Shown piece after piece: positions 42,686 through 50,803 of a stretch of 64,000 bases of DNA. The notes under the pieces were generated by a model. It worked only from the letters and a program-made list of their open reading frames with translations, was not told the DNA's origin and did not search any database. This stretch comes from Phenylobacterium sp. (GTDB lineage Bacteria; Pseudomonadota; Alphaproteobacteria; Caulobacterales; Caulobacteraceae), in NCBI GenBank assembly GCA_004799545.1, contig SSMU01000009.1:1-64000 (forward strand), written 5' to 3'. The position numbers were made by a program, and so were the translations under genes. Numbering within the stretch: position 1 is the first letter of the stretch; the number at the start of each line of letters is the position of its first letter.

Positions 42686-43144
42686 TCAGTTCGGGGGCGG
42701 CGGAGGCGGGGTAGCTCGCTTCCGCTGGGTGTTGGCGAAGTCGGCGGTGTCGCCGCTGGCGGTGGGCGCCGGCTCGTCGCCGGCTTCGGCGCGGGCCTTG
42801 GCGGCGAACGCCTCGGTGTCGCTCAGCGACCAGGTCTCGGGCGCCGTCTGCCGCTCCAGCTGGGCGCGGGTCTTCTCCACGGCCGCGGCGTCGCGGCCGT
42901 ATTGCTTCACCGGCCGCACGTCCTTCGGCATCGCCGGGATGCCGGCGAAGGTCGGATAGGTGGTGTTGGCGGGCACGATCCTGGCCACCTCCGCGGCGAC
43001 CGGCGAGCTGGGATCGATCTGGGCGTCACGGAACGGATTGCCGACGCAGGCGCTGACCAGGGCGCAGCCGCCCACGCCGGCCATCAGCCGGACGAGGGTG
43101 CGAATCTGACTCCGAATCGCAAAAGGGCGCGCGGTGGCATACAT
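42686..43144 (-). CDS. predicted lipoprotein of unknown function
   Basis: A 152-residue protein. The N-terminus MYATARPFAIRSQIRTLVRLMAGVGGCALVSACVGN contains a hydrophobic stretch and a lipobox (LVSAC), so a lipid-anchored envelope protein is likely; an internal Met in front of the hydrophobic core may be the true start. The mature protein is Ala/Pro-rich, with VARIVPANTTYPTFAGIPAMPKDVRPV as the most conserved-looking stretch, and ends in a poly-proline tail (PPPPPPN). The track frame continues upstream to 43510 through a region overlapping phaC, which is spurious. It is divergent from phaC. Confidence 0.75.
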   Translation of the reverse strand: MYATARPFAIRSQIRTLVRLMAGVGGCALVSACVGNPFRDAQIDPSSPVAAEVARIVPANTTYPTFAGIPAMPKDVRPVKQYGRDAAAVEKTRAQLERQTAPETWSLSDTEAFAAKARAEAGDEPAPTASGDTADFANTQRKRATPPPPPPN

Positions 43145-43222
43145 TTCAGCCTCGGTCTTATGCGATGATCGGGGCCGTTGGAAGGGCGCGCGCCATCGCG
43201 TCCCCTCAAGAAAGGGCGCGCC

Positions 43223-45148
43223 ATGAGTGAGCAGACGCAGGCTCCCGACAAGGCCCCCTCTCCGGGCAAGGCGGGCAAGCGCACCGAGCCGGCGCCCGAC
43301 GGCGAGGCGCCCCAGGCCACGGCGAAGGCCGCGCCTGAAACCGCCTCGGTCGCCCAGGAAGCCCTTAGCTTCACCGCCGAGCAGCGGGCGCAGATCGAGA
43401 AGATCTCCATGAACCTGGCCCGGGTGGCGATGAACGCCCAGGGCGCGCTGGCCGAAATGGCCCTGAAGAACGCCGAGCGCCCCGCCGCCCTGACCCCCGA
43501 CCCGTTCCACGTCACGCCCGCGCTCACCGAGGTGATGGGCCGCCTCGCCGCCCAGCCGGACAAGCTGATGCGCGCCCAGGCCGACCTGTTCGCCCGCTAC
43601 CTCGACCTCTGGCAGTCCGCCGCCCGCCGCATGGGCGGCGAGACCCCCGAGCCGGTGGCCGCCCCCGCCAAGGGCGACAAGCGCTTCGCCGACCCCGACT
43701 GGACCGACAACCCGGTCTTCGACGTGATCAAGCAGTCCTACCTGCTCACCTCCGGCTGGCTGAACGGCCTGGTGGAGGGCGTCGAGGGCGTCGATCCGAT
43801 GACCAAGCGGCGGGTCGAGTTCTTCATGAAGATGCTCACCGACGCCTTCTCGCCGACCAACTTCCTGGCCTCAAACCCGGCGGCGCTCAAGGAGCTGGCG
43901 GCCTCCGGCGGCGACAGCCTGGTGCGCGGCATGGACAACTTCATGGCCGACCTGGAGCGCGGCGGCGGCCAGCTCTCCATCGCCCAGACCGACTATCAGA
44001 TGTTCAAGATCGGCGAGAACGTCGCCACCGCCCCCGGCAAGGTGGTGTTCCGAAACGAAATCATCGAGCTGCTGCAATTCTCTCCGACGACGGACGAAGT
44101 CTACGAGATCCCGCTGGTGATCTTCCCGCCGTGGATCAACAAGTTCTACATCCTCGACCTGCGCCCCGAGAACTCGATGATCCGCTGGCTGGCCAGCCAG
44201 GGCGTCACCGTCTTCGTCGCCTCCTGGGTGAACCCCGACGCCAGCCTCGCGGAGAAGACCTTCGAGGACTACATGCGCGAGGGCATCTACGCCGGCGTCG
44301 CCGCGGCCATGGAGCAGTGCGACGTCCCGCATGTGAACACCGTTGGGTATTGCATCGGCGGCACCCTGCTCTCCTCCACCCTGGCCCACATGGCCTCGCG
44401 CAAGGTCGAGCCGATCGCCTCGGCCACCTTCTTCGCCGCCCAGCAGGACTTCTCCGAGGCCGGCGACCTCCTGCTGTTCACCAGCGAGGACTGGCTGAAC
44501 GACCTCGAGAAGAAGATGGACGAGGGCGGCGGCGTGCTCTCCGGCCAGACCATGGCCGACACCTTCAACGCGCTTCGGGCCAACGACCTGATCTGGTCGT
44601 TCTTCGTGAACAACTACCTCTTGGGCAAGGAGCCGAAGCCCTTCGACCTGCTGTTCTGGAACTCCGACCAGACCCGGATGCCCAAGACCCTGCACCTCTT
44701 CTACCTGCGCAAGTTCTACGGCGAGAACGCGCTCGCCAAGGGCGAGCTCACCCTCGACAACGTCCGGCTGGACCTCAAGGACGTGAAGACCCCGATCTAC
44801 GTGCAGTCCTCGAAGGAGGACCACATCGCCCCGGCCCGCTCGGTCTACAAGGGCGCCCAGCTGTTCGGCGGCCCGGTGACCTTCACCCTGGCCGGCTCCG
44901 GCCATATCGCCGGCGTGATCAACGCCCCTGTCGCCAACAAGTACCAGCACTGGACCAACGCGGACCTGCCGCCCACCCTCGCAGAGTGGCAAGCCAACGC
45001 GGTGGAGCATCCCGGCTCCTGGTGGCCGCACTGGGCGACCTGGCTGAAGGCCCGCTCCGGCCAGCTGGTCCCCGCCCGCGACCCCGCCAAGGGCAAGCTC
45101 AAGCCGCTCGGCGACGCGCCGGGGACCTACGTCAAGGTGAAGAGCTGA
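43223..45148 (+). CDS. phaC: class I poly(3-hydroxyalkanoate) synthase
   Basis: A 641-residue class I PHA synthase that polymerises 3-hydroxyacyl-CoA into storage granules. The lipase-like box GYCIGG carries the catalytic Cys377. Downstream are the aspartate in VQSSKEDHIAP and the histidine in LAGSGHIAGVIN. PWINKFYILDLRPENSMIRWLASQGVTVFVASWVNPD is the hallmark segment. The N-terminus has a ~60-residue Ala/Pro-rich extension. ATG 43223 begins MSEQTQAPDK; the 15-codon-longer track start is unlikely. No phaA or phaB is adjacent. It is convergent with the DUF296 gene three bases beyond. Confidence 0.96.
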   Translation: MSEQTQAPDKAPSPGKAGKRTEPAPDGEAPQATAKAAPETASVAQEALSFTAEQRAQIEKISMNLARVAMNAQGALAEMALKNAERPAALTPDPFHVTPALTEVMGRLAAQPDKLMRAQADLFARYLDLWQSAARRMGGETPEPVAAPAKGDKRFADPDWTDNPVFDVIKQSYLLTSGWLNGLVEGVEGVDPMTKRRVEFFMKMLTDAFSPTNFLASNPAALKELAASGGDSLVRGMDNFMADLERGGGQLSIAQTDYQMFKIGENVATAPGKVVFRNEIIELLQFSPTTDEVYEIPLVIFPPWINKFYILDLRPENSMIRWLASQGVTVFVASWVNPDASLAEKTFEDYMREGIYAGVAAAMEQCDVPHVNTVGYCIGGTLLSSTLAHMASRKVEPIASATFFAAQQDFSEAGDLLLFTSEDWLNDLEKKMDEGGGVLSGQTMADTFNALRANDLIWSFFVNNYLLGKEPKPFDLLFWNSDQTRMPKTLHLFYLRKFYGENALAKGELTLDNVRLDLKDVKTPIYVQSSKEDHIAPARSVYKGAQLFGGPVTFTLAGSGHIAGVINAPVANKYQHWTNADLPPTLAEWQANAVEHPGSWWPHWATWLKARSGQLVPARDPAKGKLKPLGDAPGTYVKVKS

Positions 45149-45151
45149 GGG

Positions 45152-45577
45152 CTAGCTTTCGTCGTCCGAGCGCCGCGGCTTCACGCTGAGCTCGCCATGA
45201 CCGGTGGCGGGATCCAGCGGCCGGCGGAACGCCAGCTCATCCAGCTCCCCGATCACCAGCTCGGCGGTGGTGTTGACGATGCAGCCGGAAACCAGGTGCC
45301 CGCCGATGCAGGCGCCGTCGCCGCGCGCCAGGCTGATGTGGACGTGCATCCCGTCCGGACCCAGGGTGCCGGCCAGCGACACGATCTCCATCGGCTCGAC
45401 GAAGGTCCGGAAGTCCTCCGCCTCGCCCGCGGCGCCAGCCATCCTCAGCCGCGCCCGCGAAAGGCTGCCCACGCCGGACAGGATGCAGCCGGCGCGCAAG
45501 CCCTGCGTTTCGGTCAGCCGCGCCAGCTCGGCCTTCAGATCGGTCCCCGGCGTCAGGCGGAAGGCGAGCGTACGCAT
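45152..45577 (-). CDS. DUF296/PPC domain protein
   Basis: A 141-residue protein with a plants-and-prokaryotes conserved (PPC/DUF296) domain: LRAGCILSGVGSLSRARLRMAG, EPMEIVSLAGTLGPDGMHVHISLARGDGACIGGHLVSGCIVNTTAELVI. The HVHIS and GGHL segments contain the histidines expected for a metal-binding trimer; in plants the domain is in AT-hook DNA-binding proteins, but bacterial proteins lack that hook and their role is unknown. ATG 45577. It is convergent with phaC. Confidence 0.9.
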   Translation of the reverse strand: MRTLAFRLTPGTDLKAELARLTETQGLRAGCILSGVGSLSRARLRMAGAAGEAEDFRTFVEPMEIVSLAGTLGPDGMHVHISLARGDGACIGGHLVSGCIVNTTAELVIGELDELAFRRPLDPATGHGELSVKPRRSDDES

Positions 45578-45630
45578 GCCCCCAACCTATGCCATCGTCC
45601 CGGCGACGATAGAAGCACAGGTGGGTTCGG

Positions 45631-46089
45631 CTAGGCCGGCTCCGACACAGCCTCGTCCGGCGCCGCCCCGAAAACCTCGAGGCCGGGGGGACACGGCAGC
45701 GTCTCGTCTCCCGTCATGCGGCCGAGCAGGTAGGCCACCGCCTTCGCCACGTCCGCGGGCGTGTAGGGCTTCGGCAGGGATCCGATCGCGTCGGTCCGCG
45801 CCGACCTCGCCCGGCCGGTCTGGCCGCTGATGAACAGGCTGGGAACGCCGAGCCCTTTCAGGTCGCGGGCGAGGGCAATGCCGTCGTCACGTCCCTCGAG
45901 CTCGATGTTCACCAGGGCAAGGTCCGGCCTATGGTCTTTCGCCGCCTGGAGCGCCTCCTGGCGGCGGCCGGTGAGGTCGAGCACGTGATAGCCGGCGTCC
46001 TCGAGCTCGTCCCGCAAGCTTATCGCAGGCAGGACGTCGTCCTCGACGATCAAGAGGGTCTGGCCCAGGCCAGACGTCTTCGTGTCCAT
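45631..46089 (-). CDS. receiver-domain response regulator with Asn at the phospho-acceptor position
   Basis: A 152-residue single receiver-domain protein. The acidic pair lies in LLIVEDDVLPA (residues ~16-18), the switch Ser88 in LFISGQ and the conserved Lys107 in LPKPYTP. At the position of the phospho-accepting aspartate the sequence is ALVNIELEG, with Asn61 (codon AAC). It therefore may not be phosphorylated in the usual way. It has a short C-terminal tail but no output domain. It lies 39 bases downstream of the histidine kinase gene, so the two are probably cotranscribed. Closely similar receivers usually pair with HWE/HisKA_2 kinases. Confidence 0.88.
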   Translation of the reverse strand: MDTKTSGLGQTLLIVEDDVLPAISLRDELEDAGYHVLDLTGRRQEALQAAKDHRPDLALVNIELEGRDDGIALARDLKGLGVPSLFISGQTGRARSARTDAIGSLPKPYTPADVAKAVAYLLGRMTGDETLPCPPGLEVFGAAPDEAVSEPA

Positions 46090-46128
46090 TGCTGGACTCC
46101 ATTTTCAGTTTTCGTAGCCCGCAGATCG

Positions 46129-47220
46129 CTAGGCTGCGGGGCGCGCGACAGCCTGTGTCATGCCATCGCGCTCGGCGTCGTCTTTCACGAGCGCGATTTG
46201 CGTGTGGGCTATCACTACACGAGTACCCGGATGCGCCGGGCCGATGTCCACGCTGGCCTCCAACTGCTTGGCCAGGGCTTCGACGATGCTGGTGCCCAAC
46301 CCCGTGCGGATCAGCGCCGGGTCGCGGGGCATTCCGACGCCATCGTCGGTCACCGACAGTGACCAATTGGCGTTGCGGAAATCGCAGTCGACGATGATCT
46401 TGCCGACCCGCCCGTCCGGGAAGGCGTGTTTCAGCGCGTTGATGACGAGCTCCGTGACGATCAGGCCGAGGCTTGTGGACACCCTGGCGTCCACGATGCC
46501 GCCTGGCCCGGTCACGGTCAGCGCATGGGGTTCGCTGCGGCCGATCATCGAGGCGGCGATGCTGTCGCAGAGGTTTTTGAAGTAGGCCCCCAGTTCCACG
46601 TCACCGTCGCCGGAACTGGCAAGTTGCCGTTCGAGCGCCGCGACCGACATCACCCGATCATGCGCGTCGCGCAGATGACCGCGCGTTTCATCGGACTCCG
46701 TCTTCCGGGCGTTCTGCAGCAGGACGCTGGCGATGATCTGCAGGCTGTTGGCGACCCGGTGGCGGACTTCCTGCAGCAGCACGAGGTTCTGCCGCAGGGC
46801 CTCCTCCTTGATCTTCTCGTTGGCGCGCGCGTCCGTCACATCGGACACGGCCATGAGGACCCGCCGGTTGTCGAGGTCGAGATAGATCAGCTTCTGGGCA
46901 TGTATCACCAGTCGGCGTGTCCCGTGGCCGGGCCGCCTGAGGTCGATTTCGTAGGCCTCGATCTTGGCCGCGCCGGTGAGCGTGGCGTCCAGCAGCGAAC
47001 GGAGCTGGGGTTCGGCCCACTCGCCCACGCCGAGGCTGGACAAGGGCTGACCGGTCGCCGCGGCGCCATCGACCTCGAAAACCTCCGAGAACGACGTGGA
47101 CGCGGCGACGATGTTGAGCGCGCCGTCCAAAAGCAGCAGCGGCCCCGGCGACGAAACGACGACAGCCAATGTCAGGCTGAGTGCGGCTTCCTCGGTATAG
47201 CTTGATGTTCGGTCAGCCAC
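46129..47220 (-). CDS. PAS-containing sensor histidine kinase, HisKA_2 type
   Basis: A 363-residue soluble kinase. The first ~130 residues hold a PAS domain (SPGPLLLLDGALNIVAASTSFSEVFEV up to VSDVTDA). The HisKA_2 dimerisation domain follows with the phospho-histidine His154 in EVRHRVANSLQIIASVLL, then an HATPase domain with N-box LIVTELVINALKHAFP and G-boxes DDGVGMP and GLGTSIVEALAKQL. There is no membrane segment, so the signal is probably cytoplasmic. The track start is GTG 47220. It is upstream of the Asn-receiver gene. A ~195-base AT-rich region precedes it and should contain the promoter; no clear promoter pair was assigned. Confidence 0.92.
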   Translation of the reverse strand: MADRTSSYTEEAALSLTLAVVVSSPGPLLLLDGALNIVAASTSFSEVFEVDGAAATGQPLSSLGVGEWAEPQLRSLLDATLTGAAKIEAYEIDLRRPGHGTRRLVIHAQKLIYLDLDNRRVLMAVSDVTDARANEKIKEEALRQNLVLLQEVRHRVANSLQIIASVLLQNARKTESDETRGHLRDAHDRVMSVAALERQLASSGDGDVELGAYFKNLCDSIAASMIGRSEPHALTVTGPGGIVDARVSTSLGLIVTELVINALKHAFPDGRVGKIIVDCDFRNANWSLSVTDDGVGMPRDPALIRTGLGTSIVEALAKQLEASVDIGPAHPGTRVVIAHTQIALVKDDAERDGMTQAVARPAA

Positions 47221-47415
47221 GGCCGGCTTTCAAATACTGGAGGCTTTCGAGACAAAAACCTCACCCAGGTAAATATTCCAGTAGATCGTTAAAGACAACG
47301 CGTGGCGGTCATTTAGGCGCCCCAGATGTCATTAAGTTTTCAGATTTAATTTTTGTTACAATCCTCCCCCAGGCCTCGGCGCCGTGCATGCCGAGCGATC
47401 GTACCGCGCCGCGCG
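47221..47415. promoter_or_regulatory. AT-rich intergenic region upstream of the histidine kinase
   Basis: This 195-base gap is markedly AT-richer than its flanks (for example TTTTCAGATTTAATTTTTGTTACA) and carries no ORF of note. It must contain the promoter of the kinase-receiver pair. I looked for an alphaproteobacterial general-stress promoter (GGAAC plus CGTT) and found only a poor GGAAT match with wrong spacing. Confidence 0.4.
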
Positions 47416-48795
47416 TCAGGCCGGCTTCGCCGCCAGATCGGCCAGCACCACGCGGGCCAGGCTGGCCGTGCGCAGCCGCAGGTCCGGCACGGCGACGGCT
47501 TCCCAGAAGGCCCCCCGGGTGAGCGGCCCCACCGCGTAGAGGCCGGGGCTCGGCGCGTCGCCGCCGCCGGTCAGCCGCCCCGCCGCATCGACGGCCAGCC
47601 CGAGCCGCAGGGCGTCCGGGTGGGCCAGGCCGCGCGCCAGCAGGTCGGCCAGCAGCGGGTTCGACGGCAGGTCGCCGGTCGGCCCCATGCAGTTCACCAC
47701 GGCGCGGAACAGGCGGGTGATCGGATGGCGCTGGCCGCGCGGGCGCAGCGTCGCCTCGAAGCCGCCCTCGCACGGCTCGAGCCGCAGGATGCGGCCGGCC
47801 AGGATCTCCAGCCGCTCGCCCCAGATGGCCGCGCCCAGCTGGCTCGCCACCCAGGGCGCCATCCGGTGCCGGTGGACGTCCCAGCGGGCCCGCAGGTGGC
47901 GCAGGAAGCGGCGCTGCTCGGCCTCGGGCCAGCTCCGCCAGATGGCCGTGGTGGCCGGGCGGATGCTGTCCACGGCGCTGCGCCAGCCCACCGCGCGGGC
48001 GTGGGCGCGGAGCGTCCGCAGCGCCCGCCGCGGCGTCTCCATCGGACCCTCGGGCGGCGCGACGGTCGCCGCCGAGGCGTGGGTCTGCGGCAGCAGGCCG
48101 TGGCGCGACAGCACCGTGAATTCGCGGCCCGGCCGGTCGAGGCTCAGCAGCACGTCGATCATCGTCAGGCCCGAGCCGATCAGCAGGATCTCGCCCTCCG
48201 GCAGGCCGGCCAGGTCGCCCCGCCAGGGGTCGCCCACATAGTCGCGGCGGCTGAGGATATCGGGGGGCGCGAAGGCCGGCCGGCCGGGCGGCCCGAACCC
48301 GACGGCCAACACCACCGCATCGGCGCGGAAACTGCGGCCGACGGAGAGCCGCACCTGATAGCCGCCGCCCCCGCCTCCGCCTCCGGCGTCGTCATCGTCC
48401 GGGACGACCGCCACCGCCTCGTCCTGCTCCAGCAGCAGCCGGCCCCGCGCGCCCGGCCCGCGCATCGCGGTGCGCAGCAGGCCTTGCAGGTAGTCGCCAT
48501 AGCGCCGGCGGCTGACGAAGGCGTCCGGGCCGGCGTCCTCGCCCTGGGCGGCGAGCCAGGCCTGGAACTCGCCCGGCCGGTCCGGGAAGGCGCTCATGTT
48601 CGCCGCCCGCACGTTCAGGAGGTGGTCCGGATTGCCCACCGCATAGGCCCGCCCGCGCCCGAACCGCGGCGCCCGCTCCACCAGGCGCACGATGACCGCC
48701 GGGTCGCGCTCCAACAGGTGGATCGCGGTCAACAGCCCGCTGAACCCCCCGCCCACCACCGCCACGGTGCGCGCCGCTCCCCGTCGATCCGCCAT
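47416..48795 (-). CDS. FAD/NAD(P)-binding protein
   Basis: A 459-residue flavoprotein-like protein. The N-terminal dinucleotide-binding motif is TVAVVGGGFSGLLTAIHLLERD, followed by GRGRAYAVGNPDHLLNVRAANMSAF, which is typical of the FAD-NAD(P)-binding family (PF13454 type). A second nucleotide-binding stretch, GEILLIGSGLTMIDVLLSL, is at mid-protein. An unusual DDDD plus eight-glycine run near residue 145 looks like a flexible loop. The C-terminus has GLYAVGPLTRGAFWEAVAVPD. It may act in amine or siderophore hydroxylation or a related oxidation; no substrate can be assigned. It lies upstream of, and on the same strand as, the kinase pair. Confidence 0.88.
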   Translation of the reverse strand: MADRRGAARTVAVVGGGFSGLLTAIHLLERDPAVIVRLVERAPRFGRGRAYAVGNPDHLLNVRAANMSAFPDRPGEFQAWLAAQGEDAGPDAFVSRRRYGDYLQGLLRTAMRGPGARGRLLLEQDEAVAVVPDDDDAGGGGGGGGYQVRLSVGRSFRADAVVLAVGFGPPGRPAFAPPDILSRRDYVGDPWRGDLAGLPEGEILLIGSGLTMIDVLLSLDRPGREFTVLSRHGLLPQTHASAATVAPPEGPMETPRRALRTLRAHARAVGWRSAVDSIRPATTAIWRSWPEAEQRRFLRHLRARWDVHRHRMAPWVASQLGAAIWGERLEILAGRILRLEPCEGGFEATLRPRGQRHPITRLFRAVVNCMGPTGDLPSNPLLADLLARGLAHPDALRLGLAVDAAGRLTGGGDAPSPGLYAVGPLTRGAFWEAVAVPDLRLRTASLARVVLADLAAKPA

Positions 48796-48926
48796 CTCGC
48801 CTCCAGACTCGCGCGCAGACTAACACCTACTCAATTTGTAGGAATTCGAAATCACCTTCGCGTCCCGCCCCGCTAGACAGTATCGCCCGCCCGGTTCAGC
48901 CTCGGCGGGCAACTCGGGGGGCTCGC

Positions 48927-49712
48927 ATGTCAGATGGCGCGACACACGCCGTGCGGGGCGGGGCCATCGCGCCGGCCGTCGCCCGCGCGATCCGCAACGC
49001 CCCCGGGGTCTTCCTGATCCTCTGGGCGACCCGCTGGGCGCTGGGCGCCCTCACCCCGGTCCTGCAGGCCCAGGGCGCCGTGCCGCCGGCGGCCGGCCAC
49101 GGGACCTGGCTCCTCCTGCCCTGGCTCGCCGGCCTGGGCGTGGCCGCCGTCGACGCCCTGGTGATCCGCTGGCTCCTGGCGCCCCGCCGTGAGAGCCTGC
49201 GCCCCGACCTGGGCCTCGCCGCCTATGTCGTGCTGATCGCCCTGTCCAACCTCCCGATGTGGCTGCTGATCCGGCTGCTACGGCCGACGCCGGGCGGCGT
49301 CGGCGCGCTCTCGGAGATGGCCAGGCGCGCGGTCCTGATCACCACGTCCACCATCGGCTGGGACCTCATCCTGGCAACCCTGGCGCTCTGGCCGATCGCG
49401 CTCCTGATGGGTGACCGGATCTCCCTGCCCCGCGCCGTGCGCCTGATGGGCCCGGCCTACCTCATCTGGATCGCGGCGCTGATCGTTCTGTTGCTGCCCA
49501 GCCTCGCCTGGACCTGGCTCCCCATCCTGCTGCATCACGTCCATCGCAGCCTGACCGATCGGCTGATCAGCACGGCGATCAGCACCTTCACCGGCGCGCT
49601 CGGCGTCTTCGTCCTGGCCTACATCTACGCCCGCCGGGTTCGCGGCGCGGACCTGCCGGCCGCCCTTCCCTCCCTTGATGGGGAGGGACAGACCGCGCAG
49701 CGGTCAGGGTGA
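48927..49712 (+). CDS. polytopic membrane protein of unknown function
   Basis: A 261-residue protein with about six hydrophobic helices (residues ~24-45, 56-77, 91-112, 128-155, 165-190 and 215-238) and little sequence between them. No family is recognised. The last ~15 residues, LPSLDGEGQTAQRSG, are encoded by a repeat element (49664-49730), so the native protein probably ended near ARRVRGADLP. ATG 48927 follows a CTCGGGGGG sequence. The upstream 130 bases separate it from the divergent FAD protein. Confidence 0.75.
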   Translation: MSDGATHAVRGGAIAPAVARAIRNAPGVFLILWATRWALGALTPVLQAQGAVPPAAGHGTWLLLPWLAGLGVAAVDALVIRWLLAPRRESLRPDLGLAAYVVLIALSNLPMWLLIRLLRPTPGGVGALSEMARRAVLITTSTIGWDLILATLALWPIALLMGDRISLPRAVRLMGPAYLIWIAALIVLLLPSLAWTWLPILLHHVHRSLTDRLISTAISTFTGALGVFVLAYIYARRVRGADLPAALPSLDGEGQTAQRSG

Positions 49713-49730
49713 GGGAGTCACGACCGGGCT
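49664..49730. repeat. single-arm repeat element over a gene 3' end
   Basis: TTCCCTCCCTTGATGGGGAGGGACAGACCGCGCAGCGGTCAGGGTGAGGGAGTCACGACCGGG matches one arm of the element at 38381-38531 (CTCCCCTCGAGGGGAGGGACGGACCGCGCAGCGGTCAGGGTAGGGACGTCACGACCGGG). The second arm is missing. It supplies the last codons and stop of the upstream membrane protein gene. Confidence 0.75.
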
Positions 49731-49769
49731 CGGTGAGGGTCGGCTGAAGCCTACAGCGCCGCGCCCGCC

Positions 49770-49973
49770 CTAGCGGCCGTTGCGACGCTCCTCCCGCGTG
49801 AGCTCGACGATCGCGAGGCCCATGACGCGGCGGCCCCAACTGGTGAGCATGCCTCTGGCGAGCCGCTGCTGAGCCGCTTCGAGCGCCAGCGCCCCGTGCC
49901 GTCGCTTCAGGAGCTCGACCTCATCGCGTGCTTCCGCGCGGGCCCGCTGGCGCCGTCGCCACCATCTCAGCAT
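49770..49973 (-). CDS. small basic protein of unknown function
   Basis: A 67-residue Arg-rich protein (LRWWRRRQRARAEARDEVELLKRRHGALALEAAQQRLARG) that is probably mostly helical. The longer track ORF extends upstream without extra support; ATG 49973 is chosen because the charged helix begins there. It lies between two repeat elements, so its expression is uncertain. No family is recognised, and it may be a weakly supported gene. Confidence 0.5.
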   Translation of the reverse strand: MLRWWRRRQRARAEARDEVELLKRRHGALALEAAQQRLARGMLTSWGRRVMGLAIVELTREERRNGR

Positions 49974-50356
49974 AAGACGCCCACGGCACGCGCAAGCTGC
50001 GCCGGCTCCAGATCGAGCCCTCCGCGTCCCACATATCAACGTTCCGCCGACCCTCGCCACGCCGCTCCGGTTGTGGGGGTCCGGCCCTGCATCTCACAGA
50101 TTGCCGCCTGCCCCCTTCCCTCCCCAAAATGGGCAGGAACAGACTGCGACTCCACTCCTCAGGGGTGGCTTGCGAAGCAAGGGGAGACCGGGTCGCGACG
50201 CGACCCGGCGGGCGGTCAGGGTGAGGCAATCGCGACCGGCCTGGGAGGGCCCTGGGTGGAAGAGCCTCCTCCCCTACGGTGGCAAAAGCCGGACAACCCG
50301 GCTTCCTACCGTCCCCCACCCCATGCTTCTATGCCCGGACAACAGGGGGCGCAGAC
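49974..50356. other. 383-base gap without a gene, holding a degenerate repeat element
   Basis: No convincing coding frame is present. The segment 50110-50300 resembles the other hairpin elements: CCCTTCCCTCCCC, then an internal palindrome CCGGGTCGCGACGCGACCCGG (50189-50209), then GGCGGTCAGGGTGAGGCAATCGCGACCGG, as in 49664-49730. The arms are diverged. The remaining flanks hold nothing recognisable. Confidence 0.6.
50110..50300. repeat. diverged intergenic repeat element with internal palindrome
   Basis: The GGTCAGGGTGAGGCAATCGCGACCGG segment parallels GGTCAGGGTGAGGGAGTCACGACCGG at 49701-49726, showing common origin. A 21-base perfect palindrome CCGGGTCGC/GACGCGACCCGG-type hairpin is embedded. 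It lies upstream of the 50357 gene and could be part of its leader. Confidence 0.6.
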
Positions 50357-50737
50357 ATGTCGCGGGTGCTTCTGGTCGGGCTCGTGCCCGAGACGGTGGA
50401 CTTCACGGATCCGGCCCTGCCGCCGGGGATGACCCCTGAGAAGATCCATGTCGGCGTGGCGCTCGCCATGCAGCAGATGGCCGAGCGCGGGTGGCAGGCC
50501 GAGAACCTGATGTTCCACCCCGAGACCGCCGCCGAGGAGCTCCGGGCGAAGCTGGCCGGCCAGGCCTACGACTGCATCGTGGTCGGCGGCGGCGTGCGCC
50601 TGCCGCCCCGGAACTTGCCGCTGCTGGAGACGGTGCTCAACACCCTCGCCGTGGCGGCCCCCGGGGTGCCCATCGCTTTTAACACCACGCCCCACGACAG
50701 CGCCGACGCCGCCGCCAGGTGGCTGGGCCGCCGCTAG
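50357..50737 (+). CDS. conserved hypothetical protein
   Basis: A 126-residue soluble protein beginning MSRVLLVGLVPETVDFTDPALPPGMTPEKIHVGVALAMQQMAERGW, with YDCIVVGGGVRLPP and a C-terminal APGVPIAFNTTPHDSADAAARWLGRR. The alternation of strands and helices (VLLVGL, CIVVGGG, IAFNT) suggests a small Rossmann-like alpha/beta fold. Proteins of this pattern occur widely in alphaproteobacteria, but no function is known. ATG 50357 is chosen over the longer track start, which runs through the repeat element. A GGGGGCGCAG sequence precedes it. Confidence 0.8.
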   Translation: MSRVLLVGLVPETVDFTDPALPPGMTPEKIHVGVALAMQQMAERGWQAENLMFHPETAAEELRAKLAGQAYDCIVVGGGVRLPPRNLPLLETVLNTLAVAAPGVPIAFNTTPHDSADAAARWLGRR

Positions 50738-50803
50738 TCCCCGCTCCATCCCGATATGCAAAATCCTTGACTCCCGCCGCCCCGTATGTTCTTCTTTTGT
50801 TCC

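Noticed and set aside
47221-47415. EcfG-type general-stress promoter upstream of the histidine kinase
   Set aside because: The best candidate (GGAAT with a downstream GGTTTT) deviates from GGAAC/CGTT and has wrong spacing.
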